DNA of 64,000 bases from Gnetum montanum (Eukaryota; Streptophyta; Gnetopsida; Gnetales; Gnetaceae), in contig MNCI01008727.1 of NCBI GenBank assembly GCA_015680685.1, forward strand, positions 434,784 through 498,783. Reading direction: 5' to 3'. The notes under the pieces are model-generated. The model searched no databases. It saw only the letters and a list, made by a program, of their open reading frames with translations, and was not told the DNA's origin. This document shows, piece after piece, positions 11,853 to 23,965 of the stretch; the first letter of the stretch is position 1; every line of letters begins with the position of its first letter. The position numbers and the translations under genes are program-made.

Positions 11853-11869
11853 CCCTGGCAACGACACCA
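11853..11869 (-). other. Element A primer-binding site
   Basis: The plus strand reads CCCTGGCAACGACACCA, close to the 3' end of plant tRNA-Asp (CCCCGGCAACGGCGCCA). One base separates it from the LTR at 11871. Athila-type elements use tRNA-Asp as primer. Confidence 0.75.
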
Positions 11870-11870
11870 A

Positions 11871-11940
11871 TGATGAGTGGCGAGGTACCCCTACACTCAA
11901 CCATACGAAATGATGAGTGGCGAGGTACCCCTAATTAATC
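11871..11940 (-). repeat. Element A 5' LTR stub with internal duplication
   Basis: Only the inner edge of the 5' LTR remains. Its first 22 bases (TGATGAGTGGCGAGGTACCC and two more) occur twice, at 11871 and 11911, 40 bp apart, after which LTR similarity stops. The breakpoint touches the LINE-like tail. Confidence 0.75.
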
Positions 11941-12080
11941 TTGGGAGATGTATTGATTAATTTGGGGATCATCCCCTCTCTTGGTGGGGCCATTCCTGAT
12001 GGCCCCCCACTTGTAATCTCTTGTAACATATTTTGTGTTTTTTAGTAATATAATCCTAACTACTTTCTCAAAAAAAAAAT
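11941..12080 (+). mobile_element. LINE (L1-type) 3' tail with poly(A)
   Basis: A hairpin (GGGGCCA, short loop, TGGCCCC) lies near 11985-12007, followed by CTTGTAATCTC, a stretch ending TAATATAATC, and a run of ten A ending at about 12079. Plant L1 3' ends look like this. No ORF2 is left, so it would be a severely 5'-truncated copy. I cannot identify its target duplication. Confidence 0.45.
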
Positions 12081-13334
12081 GTCATGTACTCATTTAAAAA
12101 TTTTTATTTATCAATCACCAAAATTGTTCGTAATATATTTTTTTGTTTTTCTATTATTTTTTTTAAATATATTATTTTACAACTTCTATCTTGATGGGTA
12201 ATTGTTCTTAGATACCAATAAATAAAAATATTGTAAATTTTTATATATAAATTTCATTATATTGTATTGCATTTTAAATTGTTGTATACACATAATTTTA
12301 TTAAAATATAAAAATTGATAAAGTTACTAAGGTTCTATATTTAAAGCTCGTCTCTTTTTCACAACCTGATTGTTTGCCGTTTCCGTTGCATTGCTGTTGC
12401 CGTTGAACCGTTTCCTGTAACTATGCTTGGAAGTGGAAAAAATTAAAAATTACAGAAAAGGAATTAATATGTACAACTCTGCAGACATTGATGGTAAGAT
12501 CAAACCACTGTGCTTCTTTTTCCCCGATTTACAATTTCTATTTCAGAACACCAAAGTTGTATACATCTGCTTTGCTAGGCAATTGACCTTGCATTGCATA
12601 CTCTGGAGTCTTGTACCCACTTATAAAGACAGAAAAACATTTTGAAAATTGGAAATCAATTAGCCGAATATTATAAATAACCTGTTCAATCTTGCTCAAA
12701 TACTTACCACATTCCAATGAAAGTGAGTTTAACCTATTTGGAAGAAAAACCTTACCAAACCAAAATTTTCAAGCTTGTAATTGAATTTCTCATCTAAGAA
12801 AATATTACTCTGATATACCAGTGGATAATTATTAGGTTTTCATTGACTGTGACCATGTAGTTTCCTAAGCCTTTTGGTGGTTCCCTGGACATTATAATGT
12901 TTTTCCTAGTTCAGTACCTTTACTTTTTGCCGAAAGAAATAGGTACATGTTTTGGATGTTATTTATGCAGAAGAATTTTTTTATCAATTTTTTGGATTTA
13001 CCTCCATTTAGAGATGAAGAACACTTGCAATTTTAAGAGATCTAGCTTAGTTATATATTTATAATATATATCTCTAACATCTGTCTGCATGTAGAAAATC
13101 TTATTTAGCAGAGAAATCGGAAATGTTGTAGAAATCAGAAGCATGTCATATATACTAAGCTAAATAGTTTGTTTTTCTATGAATCTAAGCATGGATGCGC
13201 ACTGTAAAATTGGCAAGAATGGTAGTATAGAAAGATATTTTTGAAAGGTTTGATTGTGTTGTGGATTCTGTGAAAAAAGCTTAGATTTCACTTTGTTAAA
13301 ATGTTATCTGCCAATGTTTCTAACTTTCGATATA
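12081..13334. other. Unassigned AT-rich noncoding sequence
   Basis: Nothing recognisable. The short open frame at 12427-12645 has no visible domain or codon support. Confidence 0.4.
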
Positions 13335-13510
13335 GATGAAAATATTAGTTAGCATTACCAATAGGCTTCCTTGGAGCGTTATGGATGAATATATTATTTA
13401 GCATTACCAATAGACTCTCCTCAAGTGTTATAGATGGAAAATTATTTAGCGTTATTGAGAGGCTTCCTTAGAGTGGCATGGACAAAATATTATTTAGTGT
13501 TATCGATCTA
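13335..13510. repeat. 49-bp tandem repeat, about 3.5 copies
   Basis: Units start at 13335, 13384, 13433 and 13481 (spacing 49, 49, 48), each opening GATGRAWATATTA and containing TTAGCATTACCAATAGGCTTCC or a variant. Degenerate, in otherwise unassigned DNA; 13511-14666 holds nothing I can name. Confidence 0.8.
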
Positions 13511-14666
13511 CAACTGTAGTTGGCATCTTTGCCAAAATAGGAAGCTTTTGAGAATTGTATTTATGCCCTGATAATACTTTAGTTAATCTAACATAATATT
13601 AAAACATAGTGATGTCTTGAGTGAAACTTGAACTTACAACCTTTTACATGAAAAAAAGTTATTTGAATCTTTGAACTTCTAAGATATATGGTGAACATTC
13701 TTCTTTGGGAAATATTAAAGAAAAACATTAACATGCCTTTTAAGTGTTCAAGTTATCTATAACACATTTCTTCTTTTGCAAAATTTAATACACACTCTAC
13801 TTGGAATAAACCGTTGTGTTATGTTCTGTTATACACTCAAGTAATTTGGAACTTTGAGATGTAATTGAAATCAGTTCTCATTGGCAAAGCTGGGCAAATT
13901 TGTGTTCATTGAGCACATGTAAGTTGGTAGCAGGACGTAGATTTAACCTTTTTTCATTTGAATTTAAATATTCTCTTGGCATTAAACATTGTTCTTTTTT
14001 CTGTCTTCATCATGGCCAATAAATTAAAATACTACAACACAATTTTGCAGAAACACAGCACTTAAAATACTTTAAATTTCGTTGCCCAAACTTGCACAAC
14101 ATAACCATATGAACTTAGTAACCAGTATTCACCACTTTTCCACACATTTCATTGACTATTTGATCTTGCAAAGAAGAATGCACACAAGTGGTTGAAGGTT
14201 CAAACTACAAGTTATGCAAAGCATCAAGTATTTTCTCAAGGTTTCTGCTTTTAGCAACAAGTACTTAGGTGATGAAGAGCATAATTATTAGACCGGCCTC
14301 TTCTGAGAGGAGTACAATGCTGTAACAATTGATACTTTTGAATGCTGTAACAATTCATACTTTTGATGCATACGGTAATTTAACTGAAAATTTGATTTAA
14401 ATTATAAGAAGTGGACACACCACTATAGTAACATTGATCCACTGGAATTGATAAGCAAAGTCAACACAAACACTAGCAATTGTTGAAAAAAATTTACTAC
14501 CGTACCTAGGACCTGATCCCGTGACATACTTGTCCATGCACCCTTCAAATTTGAGGGGGTAATTGTTTATTATTTGGATGCCTTTCATAGGTTACACACC
14601 TACAACAGGCCTACGATACTAATGATAATACATCTCATACTTCATTAATTTTCTGCGAATTTGTCA

Positions 14667-14885
14667 GAATTGCACATCAGGCTAGGACCTTTTTCCTACC
14701 TTGGGATTTACTCTCAAAAGAAGGCTTTGTTGCATAGGTCAATGCTCAATTGTTAGGAGAGATTTTTGAAAACTTGCAATTTCTACATCAGGTTTGGATC
14801 TTTCTCCTACCATGGGTTTCAGTCCCAAAAGCAGGCTTCACTGCGCAGTCAATACTCAGTTTTTAGGAGAGATTTTTAAAAATTT
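14667..14885. repeat. Two-copy tandem duplication, about 112 bp
   Basis: Copies begin near 14673 and 14785 (ACATCAGG, then TAGGACCTT or TTGGATCTT) and end TTAGGAGAGATTTTT. Divergence is moderate. Function unknown. Confidence 0.75.
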
Positions 14886-15139
14886 ACAGAAAAGGAAGAA
14901 ATGGAATAATGGATGGTCGGTACTTCATAGTCATAAGGGTTTGTGCAGTATTTACACCATGAATGTCCTTGTATTTCATGCCTACTAATATTCAATTCCA
15001 TCCAAGCATTGTCATCTTGTTGGGAATGGAATGGAACAACTGAAACAACAAAGAGGCCGAGGATGAAGAGGGTGTAAGGGTACAGATAAGAAAAGATTCC
15101 CATAGGTATTACAATGAAAAAAATTAGTGTTTATCATAA

Positions 15140-15345
15140 CAAGGGATGTTCTCCCTTATCATTATGGTAAAAATTATATCCTATGATTGAAAAGCTCCCC
15201 TTACCATTATGACAAAAAAGAATTATGACTTAATGTAATGATGATGAAAAATATTTATTGCTATTGGAAAGCTCTTGCTACCACCGAGATGAAAAAGAAT
15301 TATTTACTATGACTAAGAAAGCTCCTTTTAACATTATGATAAGAA
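15140..15345. repeat. Degenerate tandem array
   Basis: Three to four loose units of about 50-75 bp, each with GAAAGCTCC-like sequence, then CCATTATGA and an A-rich AAAAAGAATTAT segment. Irregular spacing. The surrounding 14886-15888 shows no gene. Confidence 0.55.
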
Positions 15346-15888
15346 AAAAAAGTATATACGGTGACCTAGGGGATCTTCCTTGGGGCCAAAATAAAAATAT
15401 TTTCAATTTCAGGAAAGCAAATAGACTAGTTTAGTTATATATTTATGCTTATATCTATTATTTGGTTGAGAGAATCTTTTCTTTTCAAATTAATGAAATC
15501 ATAAAATTAATTTAATGAAATTGGATTTTCATGTTTTAAAAAAATCAAAATAAGTGTTAAATAATTCTTTTCATGGTAATTGTTTAACCTTAAATTTTGT
15601 GTTAGTGATTCCTAAGCCATTACATACCCATAATAATTCACTTAAAAATGTTATCTTAGCTCAATGTTATTGGCCAAGTGATTAGAAACCCATAATGATT
15701 CCCATGAACAAGTTCATCTCTTTGCCAAAGGTTCTAATGAGAATTATTTATTTTCCATAAAAAAATACAGCTAATACATATCTAAAATACTTCCTAGGAA
15801 AAAGTTTCGCCATCTAAGCCAAAAATAGTGGTAAACCATGAGAATGTTATATACTTAGATGTTTTACATGGTGAGAATTGTTTACATT

Positions 15889-16808
15889 GTGCCTTAACAC
15901 CTATGCATGCACATTATGCCTTGCTTATGTATATTCGATGATAATCATTAGTTGTGCTTATGCGTCCTTAGGGTCCCACCGTGGCCTACTAACGGGCCCA
16001 AGCTCATTGGTTACCACTGGTGAGACCCAGAAAGATTTATTTAAATAAAATAAAAATTGATTTTTGTGTCATGTGGGCAAATAGCATAGTGGTATGCTTT
16101 TCCATGATTGAGTAAGAGGTTGAAAATTCAAGTTTTTGTTATTTATTTTTTTTCTTATTGGTATTGGACATATACTTAGAATTTTTGGCAAAGCTAGACT
16201 TCAAGTTTTATTTATTTATTTTTTTCTTCTTGGTATTGGACATAAACTTAGAATCTTTGGCAAAGCTAGACCTTCATGATGGACTATGGTGTATGCTTGA
16301 TACATAGGCCAAAAATTCTAAATGCATGAAGTAGGTATGCTCTTCCATTATTGATTAAGAAGTTGAAAGTTCACGTTTTGGTTATTTATTTTTTTCTTAT
16401 TGGTATTGGACATATACTTAGAATTTTTGGCAAGGCTAGACCTTCATGATGGACTATGGTGTATGCTTGATACATAGGCGAAAAATTCTAAATGCATGAA
16501 GTATACCATAGTTTGGCTTTGCCAAAAATTCTAAATATATGTTTATACCAATAAGAAAAAAATAAATAAATTTGAACTTTTAATCTCTTGATAATGGAAG
16601 AGCATACCACTACTCCATTTGTCAAAATGAGACTAAAATTAATTTTTATTTTATTTAAACAAGTGTGTCTAAGTTCCACCATTGCCAAACAATGGGACTG
16701 GGTCCATTGGGAGGCAAGGCTAGGGTCCAAGGACACATAAGGATGGCTAATGATGGTCATTGAATATGCATGAGTAGGCACAATGGGCATGCATGGGTCT
16801 TAAGGCAC
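15889..16808. mobile_element. Foldback element with arms of about 300 bp
   Basis: Starts GTGCCTTAA and ends TTAAGGCAC. The left arm (to about 16200) reappears in reverse complement at about 16510-16808, including the Phe/Ile-like AT-rich block TTATTTATTTTTTTCTTATT and its complement. Inside the left half an about 130-bp segment is also repeated directly (16130-16260 against 16370-16500). No transposase ORF and no clear target duplication were seen. A long-TIR MITE or two inverted copies of one repeat are alternatives. Confidence 0.65.
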
Positions 16809-16868
16809 AACAGATATAATTCCTAAAGGCTTAGGTATTTACATGAGGAACGCAAAATAAGAAACATT

Positions 16869-17530
16869 CACCGAAATATCAAAGCAAATAATATTTTATT
16901 GGATAAGAAATTTGATGGCAAGTTTGCAGATTTTGAGTTTGGAAGGCTTTGTGGAGATGATCAAAGTCACGTTCAAACAGGAGTTGCTGGAACCTAATAA
17001 GTAATTTCAGAGGATTGAGTTGATTGATGATTATATTACATCATTCAGTTGATTTCAAATTTAAAGAATTTTTCTGTTTCATCAGTGGATACATGGCTCC
17101 AGACTATGCAATGCAAGGGCAACTATCCAGCAAATCGGATGTATACAGCTTTGGTGATCTTCTTGTAGAAATCAACAGTGGAAAAAGAAACAGTGAATTT
17201 TTCACTGTGCTTCAAGCCTTTTAGCATGGGTAGGCTTTTAACTCATGGTTATTTCTTTCCTTCATTTACTGTCAAGTGATAAAAATTGAAAGAAATATCT
17301 TTCACGTTTTTTATTCGCATGGCTTTAACCTGATCTCATCAGGCATGGAGTCTATAATGAGGTTGTAGGCAATATGGAAGAGGTCATAACATTCATTCAC
17401 GTTGCACTTTTATGTAGGTAAGTTGATCCATCTTTGAGACCTCCGGTGTCAACAGTCCTACTCATGCTTTCAAGTGCATCAGTCACTCTGCCAACTCCAA
17501 CACAGCCTGCATTTGTGATTTGCTAACCAA
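16869..17530 (+). pseudogene. Receptor-like kinase (CRK/DUF26-like) C-terminal pseudogene
   Basis: Three exon-like pieces of a plant receptor-like Ser/Thr kinase. Piece 1 (16869 to about 16994) spans the catalytic loop: HRNIKANNILLD, where the family has HRDIK, then ADFE in place of ADFG, ending GVAGT. Piece 2 (17086-17230, after a CAG acceptor) reads [20 protein letters not shown] and on to EINSGKRN, subdomains VIII-IX. Piece 3 (about 17341-17526) reads EEVITFIHVALLC and, after a stop, VDPSLRPPVSTVLLMLSS and a tail ending PAFV. Catalytic Asp and the DFG Gly are both lost, the first donor is missing and stops interrupt it. The motif set matches cysteine-rich receptor kinases. The extracellular and N-lobe parts are absent. 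Confidence 0.8.
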
Positions 17531-19075
17531 AATGTTAGAAGCATTGAAGGGTCTACACAAGAATATTCAACTTTTACAAGTCCAAGGCCAATTACGCAAC
17601 ATTTCACAAGTGCAACAATTGAGCCGAGGTAATCCACAGAGCCAGAAATAGACCACAAACTGGAGGCTTACATGTTTGGTATTTATAAACTACTTAAGAA
17701 GTTACGGTGCCATAAAATACACTGTTGAAAGTATCAATTAGCTGCACTTCGATATGTTCAATCTCTCAAGTTTTCAAATGAATTGCCAATTTTGGTTTGG
17801 ACCATTACTGCCTTTATTATCGATTTTTATTTAACGACAATAACATTGTGCTTCACTCTATCTCTGTAACGTCCACAGGAAAGTGTATGATTTTAAGTTT
17901 ATAAAATGCAGCGATCATATATTGTCCCCAAGTCTACTGTTGATACTGCATGACTAATGATAGTGCTCACAAATGCAATTGGTATAGCCGAGTAGTGTAA
18001 ATAAATACAAGGAAAAAGTTTAGGTAGGATGACCTCTATTTTGTATCAGGGAACCATTGAATTTTTGGAGTGCCTATAGATTGTAGAATGCAGAGTAATT
18101 GTTACAGGCCCCTTCACAAGGTAAAAAGCTGCGCCTCCTTGTAGCGTGTATGGACTTGAACATTTAATTTTTCTAAAAATTAAGTAAACATTACATGTTA
18201 CTAGGTCAGCAGTTGAATCATACATTTAATAATGATTGTAAGTATAATGCTCTAATTAGTAAATTAACTTAAAGAGTAGATGACACTATATAGATATTTA
18301 TTTTAACTTTACTGCTAGGCTGCAAACTTGATTGCATTTTTAGGTACACAAGTTGATCCATCTATGAGACCTCCAATGCCAATAGTGCTCATGCTTTCAA
18401 GTACTGACTGCATTTGTGATTTGCAACCAAAATGTTGAAAGCATTCAGCAATCTAGATAAGAATTTTCAAGTTTAACAATTTCAAGTTCAACTATGCAGC
18501 ATGTCACAAATGCAGCTATTTGGATTTCTGATATTATGTAGCATGCTATAATTACTATTTTTATTATCGATTTGTTATTGAACTAGAATGTCATTTTGAT
18601 TTGCTTTATCTCTGTAATTACTGTGTTTATTATAGATCTGTTATTGATCAACATTTTGCTTCACTTTATCTCTATAATGTTCACAGAAACTGCTTATATT
18701 TAAATGTATTTATTAGGGCTATCATCTATTTTATCCAAATCTGCTGCTAATATTGCATGATTACCCATATTGCTCACAAATGCAATTGCAGTAGCTAGCA
18801 TAATGCAAATAAATTAAGGAAAAATGGTTGGATAGGATAACCTCTATTTTGTAGAGGAATTTTGGAGGTCGTATAGATAGTAGAATGCAAAGTAATTATT
18901 ACAAGCATTTTACAAAAGTAAAAAGCCATGCCTTCTCGTATCTTGTGTATTTAAAGATTTGATTTTTCTAGAAATGAAGTAAAGGTTACATGCCATTAGC
19001 ACTTGAATCATCAATTTAATTTAATGATTGTAAGTATAATGCTCCAATTAGTAACTTATCTTGAGAGCAAAGGAT
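17401..19075 (+). repeat. Tandem duplication of the last kinase exon and its 3' flank
   Basis: Copy 1 runs from about 17401 to 18300 and copy 2 from about 18330 to 19075, with an offset near 925 bp. The second copy begins with a truncated version of the exon (VDPSMRPPMPIVLMLSS at about 18353-18410). Downstream landmarks recur in order: CTCACAAATGCAATTG, ACCTCTATTTTGTA and ATTGTAAGTATAATGCTC. It arose before most of the decay, since the copies differ widely. Confidence 0.8.
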
Positions 19076-20640
19076 ACAATATGGCCCTAAAGTTTTTGAT
19101 GATGGTTGTGATTTTAATTGGCTTTGATAGTTATGAAAGGTATAGAGTAATCATAGTAACAAGCAACTTCTTCTTCACATGGGGATAACAATTTGTAACC
19201 ATATGTAATAAAATAACCATTCCTTTCAACTTAGCAAAGAAAATTTTTTAAAAAATTCTTTTAAGTTGGATTAAAATTTCTCAGCTTTTAGGCATATTAG
19301 AATAGAATCTCCTAGGTGAGTTAAAAATGATGTTTTCTTCACTAATAACACTATAATATCAAGAAATTGAAATTGTGAAGTTTAGGCATCTATTGTTTAA
19401 TTAATAGAAAACTATTTTCATGTAAAGGTTCCATGGTATGTCCAGTGTTTAAAAACTTAATTATTATTAATAGTTTCCTAAGATTTTGAAGAATTGTAAG
19501 AACCTTAAGGATAATGAGGTATTTATTTTCAAAGCTATTATCAAAGCACATGTAAACATCCATTTGAATTTGTAAAAAATGCTTTTAGACCAAATTGCTT
19601 TGTATAAAAAAAAATCAATAATCTAATCCTCTTATTTAAAAATTATTGATTAAATAATTGAAAGAAAATAAAGAAGTCCTAAAGCATTTTTTAGTAGAAA
19701 AATTTCTACTTAAAAGGCAAATACAATATAATATGCTAATTCTTTAGTTAGATATTATACCTTTAGAGATAGAAGCTTTTTGCCATTTTATAGTATATGT
19801 TCATAATTTGTCTTGTAGCAAAATGAAATTTTTGAAGGAAGTCTTAATTGCTACACAATAGAAAGGGTGGTTATACGAATGAATGATTTGGCTCAAAAAA
19901 TGAAACATTGATACGGATATTCTATATTGTGATATAAGGCACCTTTGTAAGAGTATAAAAAACAAGGAACTTTAGCACATCTAATGTAATGCAATAGGAA
20001 AGAGACATTTTTACTTGGATATTATTAGAGGAGACATCAACAAAAAAGTGGCTTATGTATTTGCTCCTATATACTATCACCTATGATGTCAAATTAGTTG
20101 AGTAAGATTTGGCTCTCATTATTTTATAACTAAAACAAATAGATGGGTCCAAATTTCAAGAAAAGAGAGAGCCTATCATTCATGCAATCAAAGAGCATTT
20201 GAAGATGAGAATCACAAATTCCTGGAATATCTTGTTCTTGTACAAAATCACCACAAATGGCAAATTATAAGTAATAGTTTAATTGAACTTTCTGAAATAG
20301 CACTAAAGAAACTTGGTAATTTTATTGATTAAGTGTTTGCTACATATACTCTTTATATTTTTTTTCCAATAAATCCTAAAGGTCTTCAAATATAATAAAA
20401 AACATTTTAGTTTCAGTTATAATTAAAGCTATATGAAATTTTCAGGTTATTATATTTTACTTTATTAAGTTTAAATTATTATGAGTTGTTAAAGTTATGT
20501 AACAAATATTTCATAAAATCCAAATAAGCTGATTGAGTAGGACTTAATCCAACCATCCATTTATAATTTGGCATTCATAATTATATTTCTCTCTACAAAA
20601 GAAGTTTCCTTTTTTCTCATTGTTATAACCACTTACATCA
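19076..20640. other. Unassigned AT-rich noncoding sequence
   Basis: I see no gene, structural RNA or repeat here. Confidence 0.4.
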
Positions 20641-20649
20641 CATTCAACT

Positions 20650-22425
20650 TAGATCCTTGGACTTTTTGGTTGTCATACATTTTAGGAAGAGAAAGGCACA
20701 TCGGCATCCCTGAATCCCTAAAACTTTGAACAGCCTACTTGGAGGATTCCCATCACCCACGGCATTATCAGTAAGAAGAGTTTTCTTGTCTTTAAAAAAG
20801 CTAACTTGATCAGTTTATCATAATCATTACTTTTTCTATTTTAAAGGCAGTCCAGCATACAGATATCAAATCCGTAAAAGTTGTGTTTTTCTGGTCATAA
20901 GGACATCTTAATACTAGTCTAATCAATGTGCGACTTGGTTTGGCCAATTGTATTTCATCCCAGTTTAGCATCATATTGTACCAATCTTGACAAAAACATT
21001 GCTTGATGACCTTTGATTGTAGTGTGTTAGAGATTGATATCTGGTATGCTTCATAAGATTTAGAAAGTTAAAAAGTAAGTAATTGTAAGAATGGTTGTTC
21101 CACAACCCTTTGAATTGTGGGAGGACCTGCAAAAATTTTCAAGAATGGTAAAGGAGGTTTTATAAGTAAAATATCAATTTTTTTTAAAAAAAATCTTGCT
21201 CTTAAAATATTAAAGTGAAGTTTTACCAGTAAAATATATTAATAAATAGTTTAGTATCATTGCTTCTATATAGATACATATTTTGTCAGATTCTACTGGT
21301 AACGTATATATTAAGGGTAAAACGTACCTGGAAACGCATTCAGAATGGGATTGCAAGATTCCAATGAAGCATAGGAAAGGTCAATCACCTTTGCGGTGTT
21401 AAACCTTGAAGAGTAATTTACACACCATTTAATTTCGTTCGTTTCCTATCGCCATCGCCTAGCATTATTCAAGCCTGTATTGAAGACTGTTCCTCCAACT
21501 CAACCTTTACTTTGCCTTACGGGATACGCTGGTAAACAAAAAGCCTCATCCAACCCCATATAACACGTTAACGATCAGAGCATCATGAAATGCAACCGAT
21601 ATGCTGGCTGGTTGAATTTAATGAAAAATCAGGCACCTTAGCGTAAATATCACGGGCCTTTTCATTGTTATTCCATATTATAAATTTCATGCATCTTTGC
21701 TCCATCAAACGTTCCTCTCACGATACGTGAAATATTACTCTTATATTTTCAAATTGCAGTTTTCACAATTATAATATTGCTAGTCAACGAGAAAGCAGGC
21801 TCTTCATTCAAAGTCCTTGCTCAATAAGGTAACCTGTGTCTTTCTTATTCAACCGGTCGTGTACGCACAGATGGTCTGTGTTCTCTCTCATAGAATATAG
21901 AATGCTAGTCGAAGCTACCTGCAGCAAAAATGATCTTTGCTGGCAAAAGATCGTTGGACTTTTTCATATATTTTAAATGTCTGATGGTTGCATCCTTTGA
22001 AATTTATCCCACCACCCACGGCATTGATCAGCCAAGAGGAGTTAGAGTTTTCTTTATCTTCAAAGGAAGCCCCAACTTTATCATAGCCATTACTTTACCT
22101 ATCTCATAGGCATATATAAACAAATATCAACTCTATGAAAGCCATGCTTTTAAGGGCATCAATTAAGAGATAAAGGATATCTTGGTACCAATCAATGTCC
22201 AACTTGGCCTAACGTCAACCCAATTGTATTTCACTGTTTGGCATAATATTCAAGTTAAAATATAGTCTCTCTATCAAAGTGTATAGATCTTGATCTTGAC
22301 AAAAACATGGCTTGAAGACCTCATATCTTGGTTTGTTAGTGATTGGTGGTATGCTTTCCAAGATTTAGAATCATAGAAGGATGCAATTTTAAGAATCATT
22401 GTTCTACAACACTTTGAATTGGCAC
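20650..22425. repeat. Dispersed direct repeat pair, about 470 bp
   Basis: 20650-21120 and 21955-22425 share the same order of landmarks: GTTGGACTTTTT, CACCCACGGCATT, CCAATTGTATTTCA, TCTTGACAAAAACAT, GGTATGCTT, and a final CACTTTGAATTG or CCCTTTGAATTG. The second copy runs into the gag relic at 22430. The intervening 21121-21954 is somewhat richer in GC and looks unique, but I find no ORF in it. Confidence 0.7.
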
Positions 22426-22429
22426 AAAT

Positions 22430-22905
22430 CATACCTATCATCATCAAAATTTGAGTTAATAACCTCTTTCGCTGTAGCAACTTTGCCTTTTTATCTATAC
22501 ATGTTGTATGCTTGTTTATTCTTTTTCTTAGCTTTGTCTCATTCAAGGACATGCTCTATTTTCTCTTCCACTATTTTGAGTGTTGTTGTAAATTTCTCAT
22601 GCATGGAGTGCCACATTTTTTCCATCTTTTCAGCAATCTCAGATATTGTTTTTTAAATCAACAAAGTCTTTTGCTAAATCACCATCTCCATAGGGTCTTT
22701 GTCCTCCCTTTTATTGCAAGTGCATAGATTCTTTTTACAAAAAGAAAAATCTCTGTTATACTCTTGTATGCTTTCTTCTTCAACTCTCCTTTCTTTTTTA
22801 TGACATGATCGATTAACATTTGGTTTAGATGAACCCTCACTTTTGGAAGTCTTCCTTAGGTATAGAGCCTAAAAGTCTCTCCTATCGTTTTTCTTAGTTC
22901 ATCTA
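22430..22905 (-). pseudogene. Gag relic of an Athila-like element (H)
   Basis: A minus-strand translation aligns by eye with the middle of the B and C gags. It has ESIQEYNRDFSF (B: ESVEEYNRDPYL), then EKMEKMWHSMHEKF and LKIVEE (B: LWDSLDSKLE, LKIVEE), then KGKVATAKEVINSNFDDD and a broken CQF in place of the knuckle. Frameshifts and stops are present. No LTR or PBS nearby can be assigned to it, so it is an old fragment. Confidence 0.65.
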
Positions 22906-23417
22906 TTCTAAAACTCCTATTAATTATCTATAAAATATCTTATAAATAACTAATAGAGATGCTATGAAACCCCAATGATCTGGATTTAACCTTGATTTAC
23001 TAATTCAAAAAGTAGTAAGATATATAAAAAATTATTAATTAGGAGCATAAATACACTAGAACATTACAACGTAGTAAAATCTTATATTACTTGCATATAT
23101 AATTAAATAAAAAAAATTAGAGAAAATTTGAGTTTTGCATAGCCATAAAAAGGTAGTTGTTTGAAAAAATCACTAGTTATATCATAAAATAATATGTAAA
23201 ATAACCATCCTAACAATACTTATTTTTTCTTAATCAAACATCTAGAAATAAAGTTATTTGTGTTTTAAGTTTACTAAATTAAATAATAAAATATTATTAT
23301 ATAATAAATAATATTAAATTTTTTCCACACATATAGCTTGCACCAAAACCAAAAACTTTCCTTACAATCTCATGGTCCAATTGGCACAAACAAAAAATTT
23401 ATATCTATCATACTTTA

Positions 23418-23965
23418 TTGATTATTCACAAAAATAAGTACATGGCTCAAATATCCAAAAAGTGTACAAGATCTCTATTATACAAAAATACAAAATAATA
23501 GAAATTATTATCCAAGTTAAGAAGATTCATCTTATATAGAATTGGTCGACCTTTCATCCTTTGTCCATCTTCCAACATTTCTTTGATGATAAAGTTAATT
23601 TTTGAAGCAATGCGATATTGTAACTACAATATCATATTAATGATGCCATAGATATGATGTCATAGCCCATGTTATGTCATCATTAATGTGATTCATTATT
23701 CACAAAAATAGGTACATGACTCAAATATCCAAAAAGTGTACAAGGTCTCTATTATACAAAAATACAAAATACATAGAATATTATCCAAGTTAAGAAGATT
23801 CATCTTGTACAGAATTGGTCAACCTTTCATCCTTTGTCCATCTTCCGACATTTTCTTGGTGGTAAGGTTAATTTTTGAAGTAATGTGATATTATAACTAC
23901 GATATTCTATCAATGATGCCATAGATACGATGTCATAGCCCATGTTATGTCATCATTGATGCAAT
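23418..23965 (+). repeat. Two-copy tandem duplication (about 280 bp) in or beside the E LTR
   Basis: Copy 1 is about 23418-23695 and copy 2 about 23696-23965. Both start ATTATTCACAAAAATA and end GCCCATGTTATGTCATCATT. The second copy runs straight into the E promoter. At least the end of each copy is likely U3, so one duplication may have doubled part of the E enhancer. The region 22906-23417 holds nothing I can name. Confidence 0.75.

Larger units (their letters stand above)
7199..11940 (-). mobile_element. Element A: gag-only Athila-like retrotransposon
   Basis: Minus-strand element with a complete 3' LTR (7199-8108), an aORF relic, a noncoding block, gag, a PBS and a 70-bp stub of its 5' LTR. 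It has no protease, RT, RNase H or integrase, so it could only have moved with enzymes from relatives such as C or D. This matches the non-autonomous gag-retaining class called TR-GAG. The 5' LTR is cut off near 11940, next to a LINE tail, so no target duplication can be checked. Confidence 0.8.

Noticed and set aside
12427-12645. 72-residue ORF that could be a small gene
   Set aside because: No recognisable motif, no splice or homologous support in AT-rich DNA.
21300-21950. Higher-GC stretch that could be a promoter or first exon
   Set aside because: No ORF, no convincing TATA and start combination, and no neighbouring coding exons.
22274-22552. 92-residue minus-strand ORF
   Set aside because: Runs out of frame across the gag relic and the repeat; no domain.
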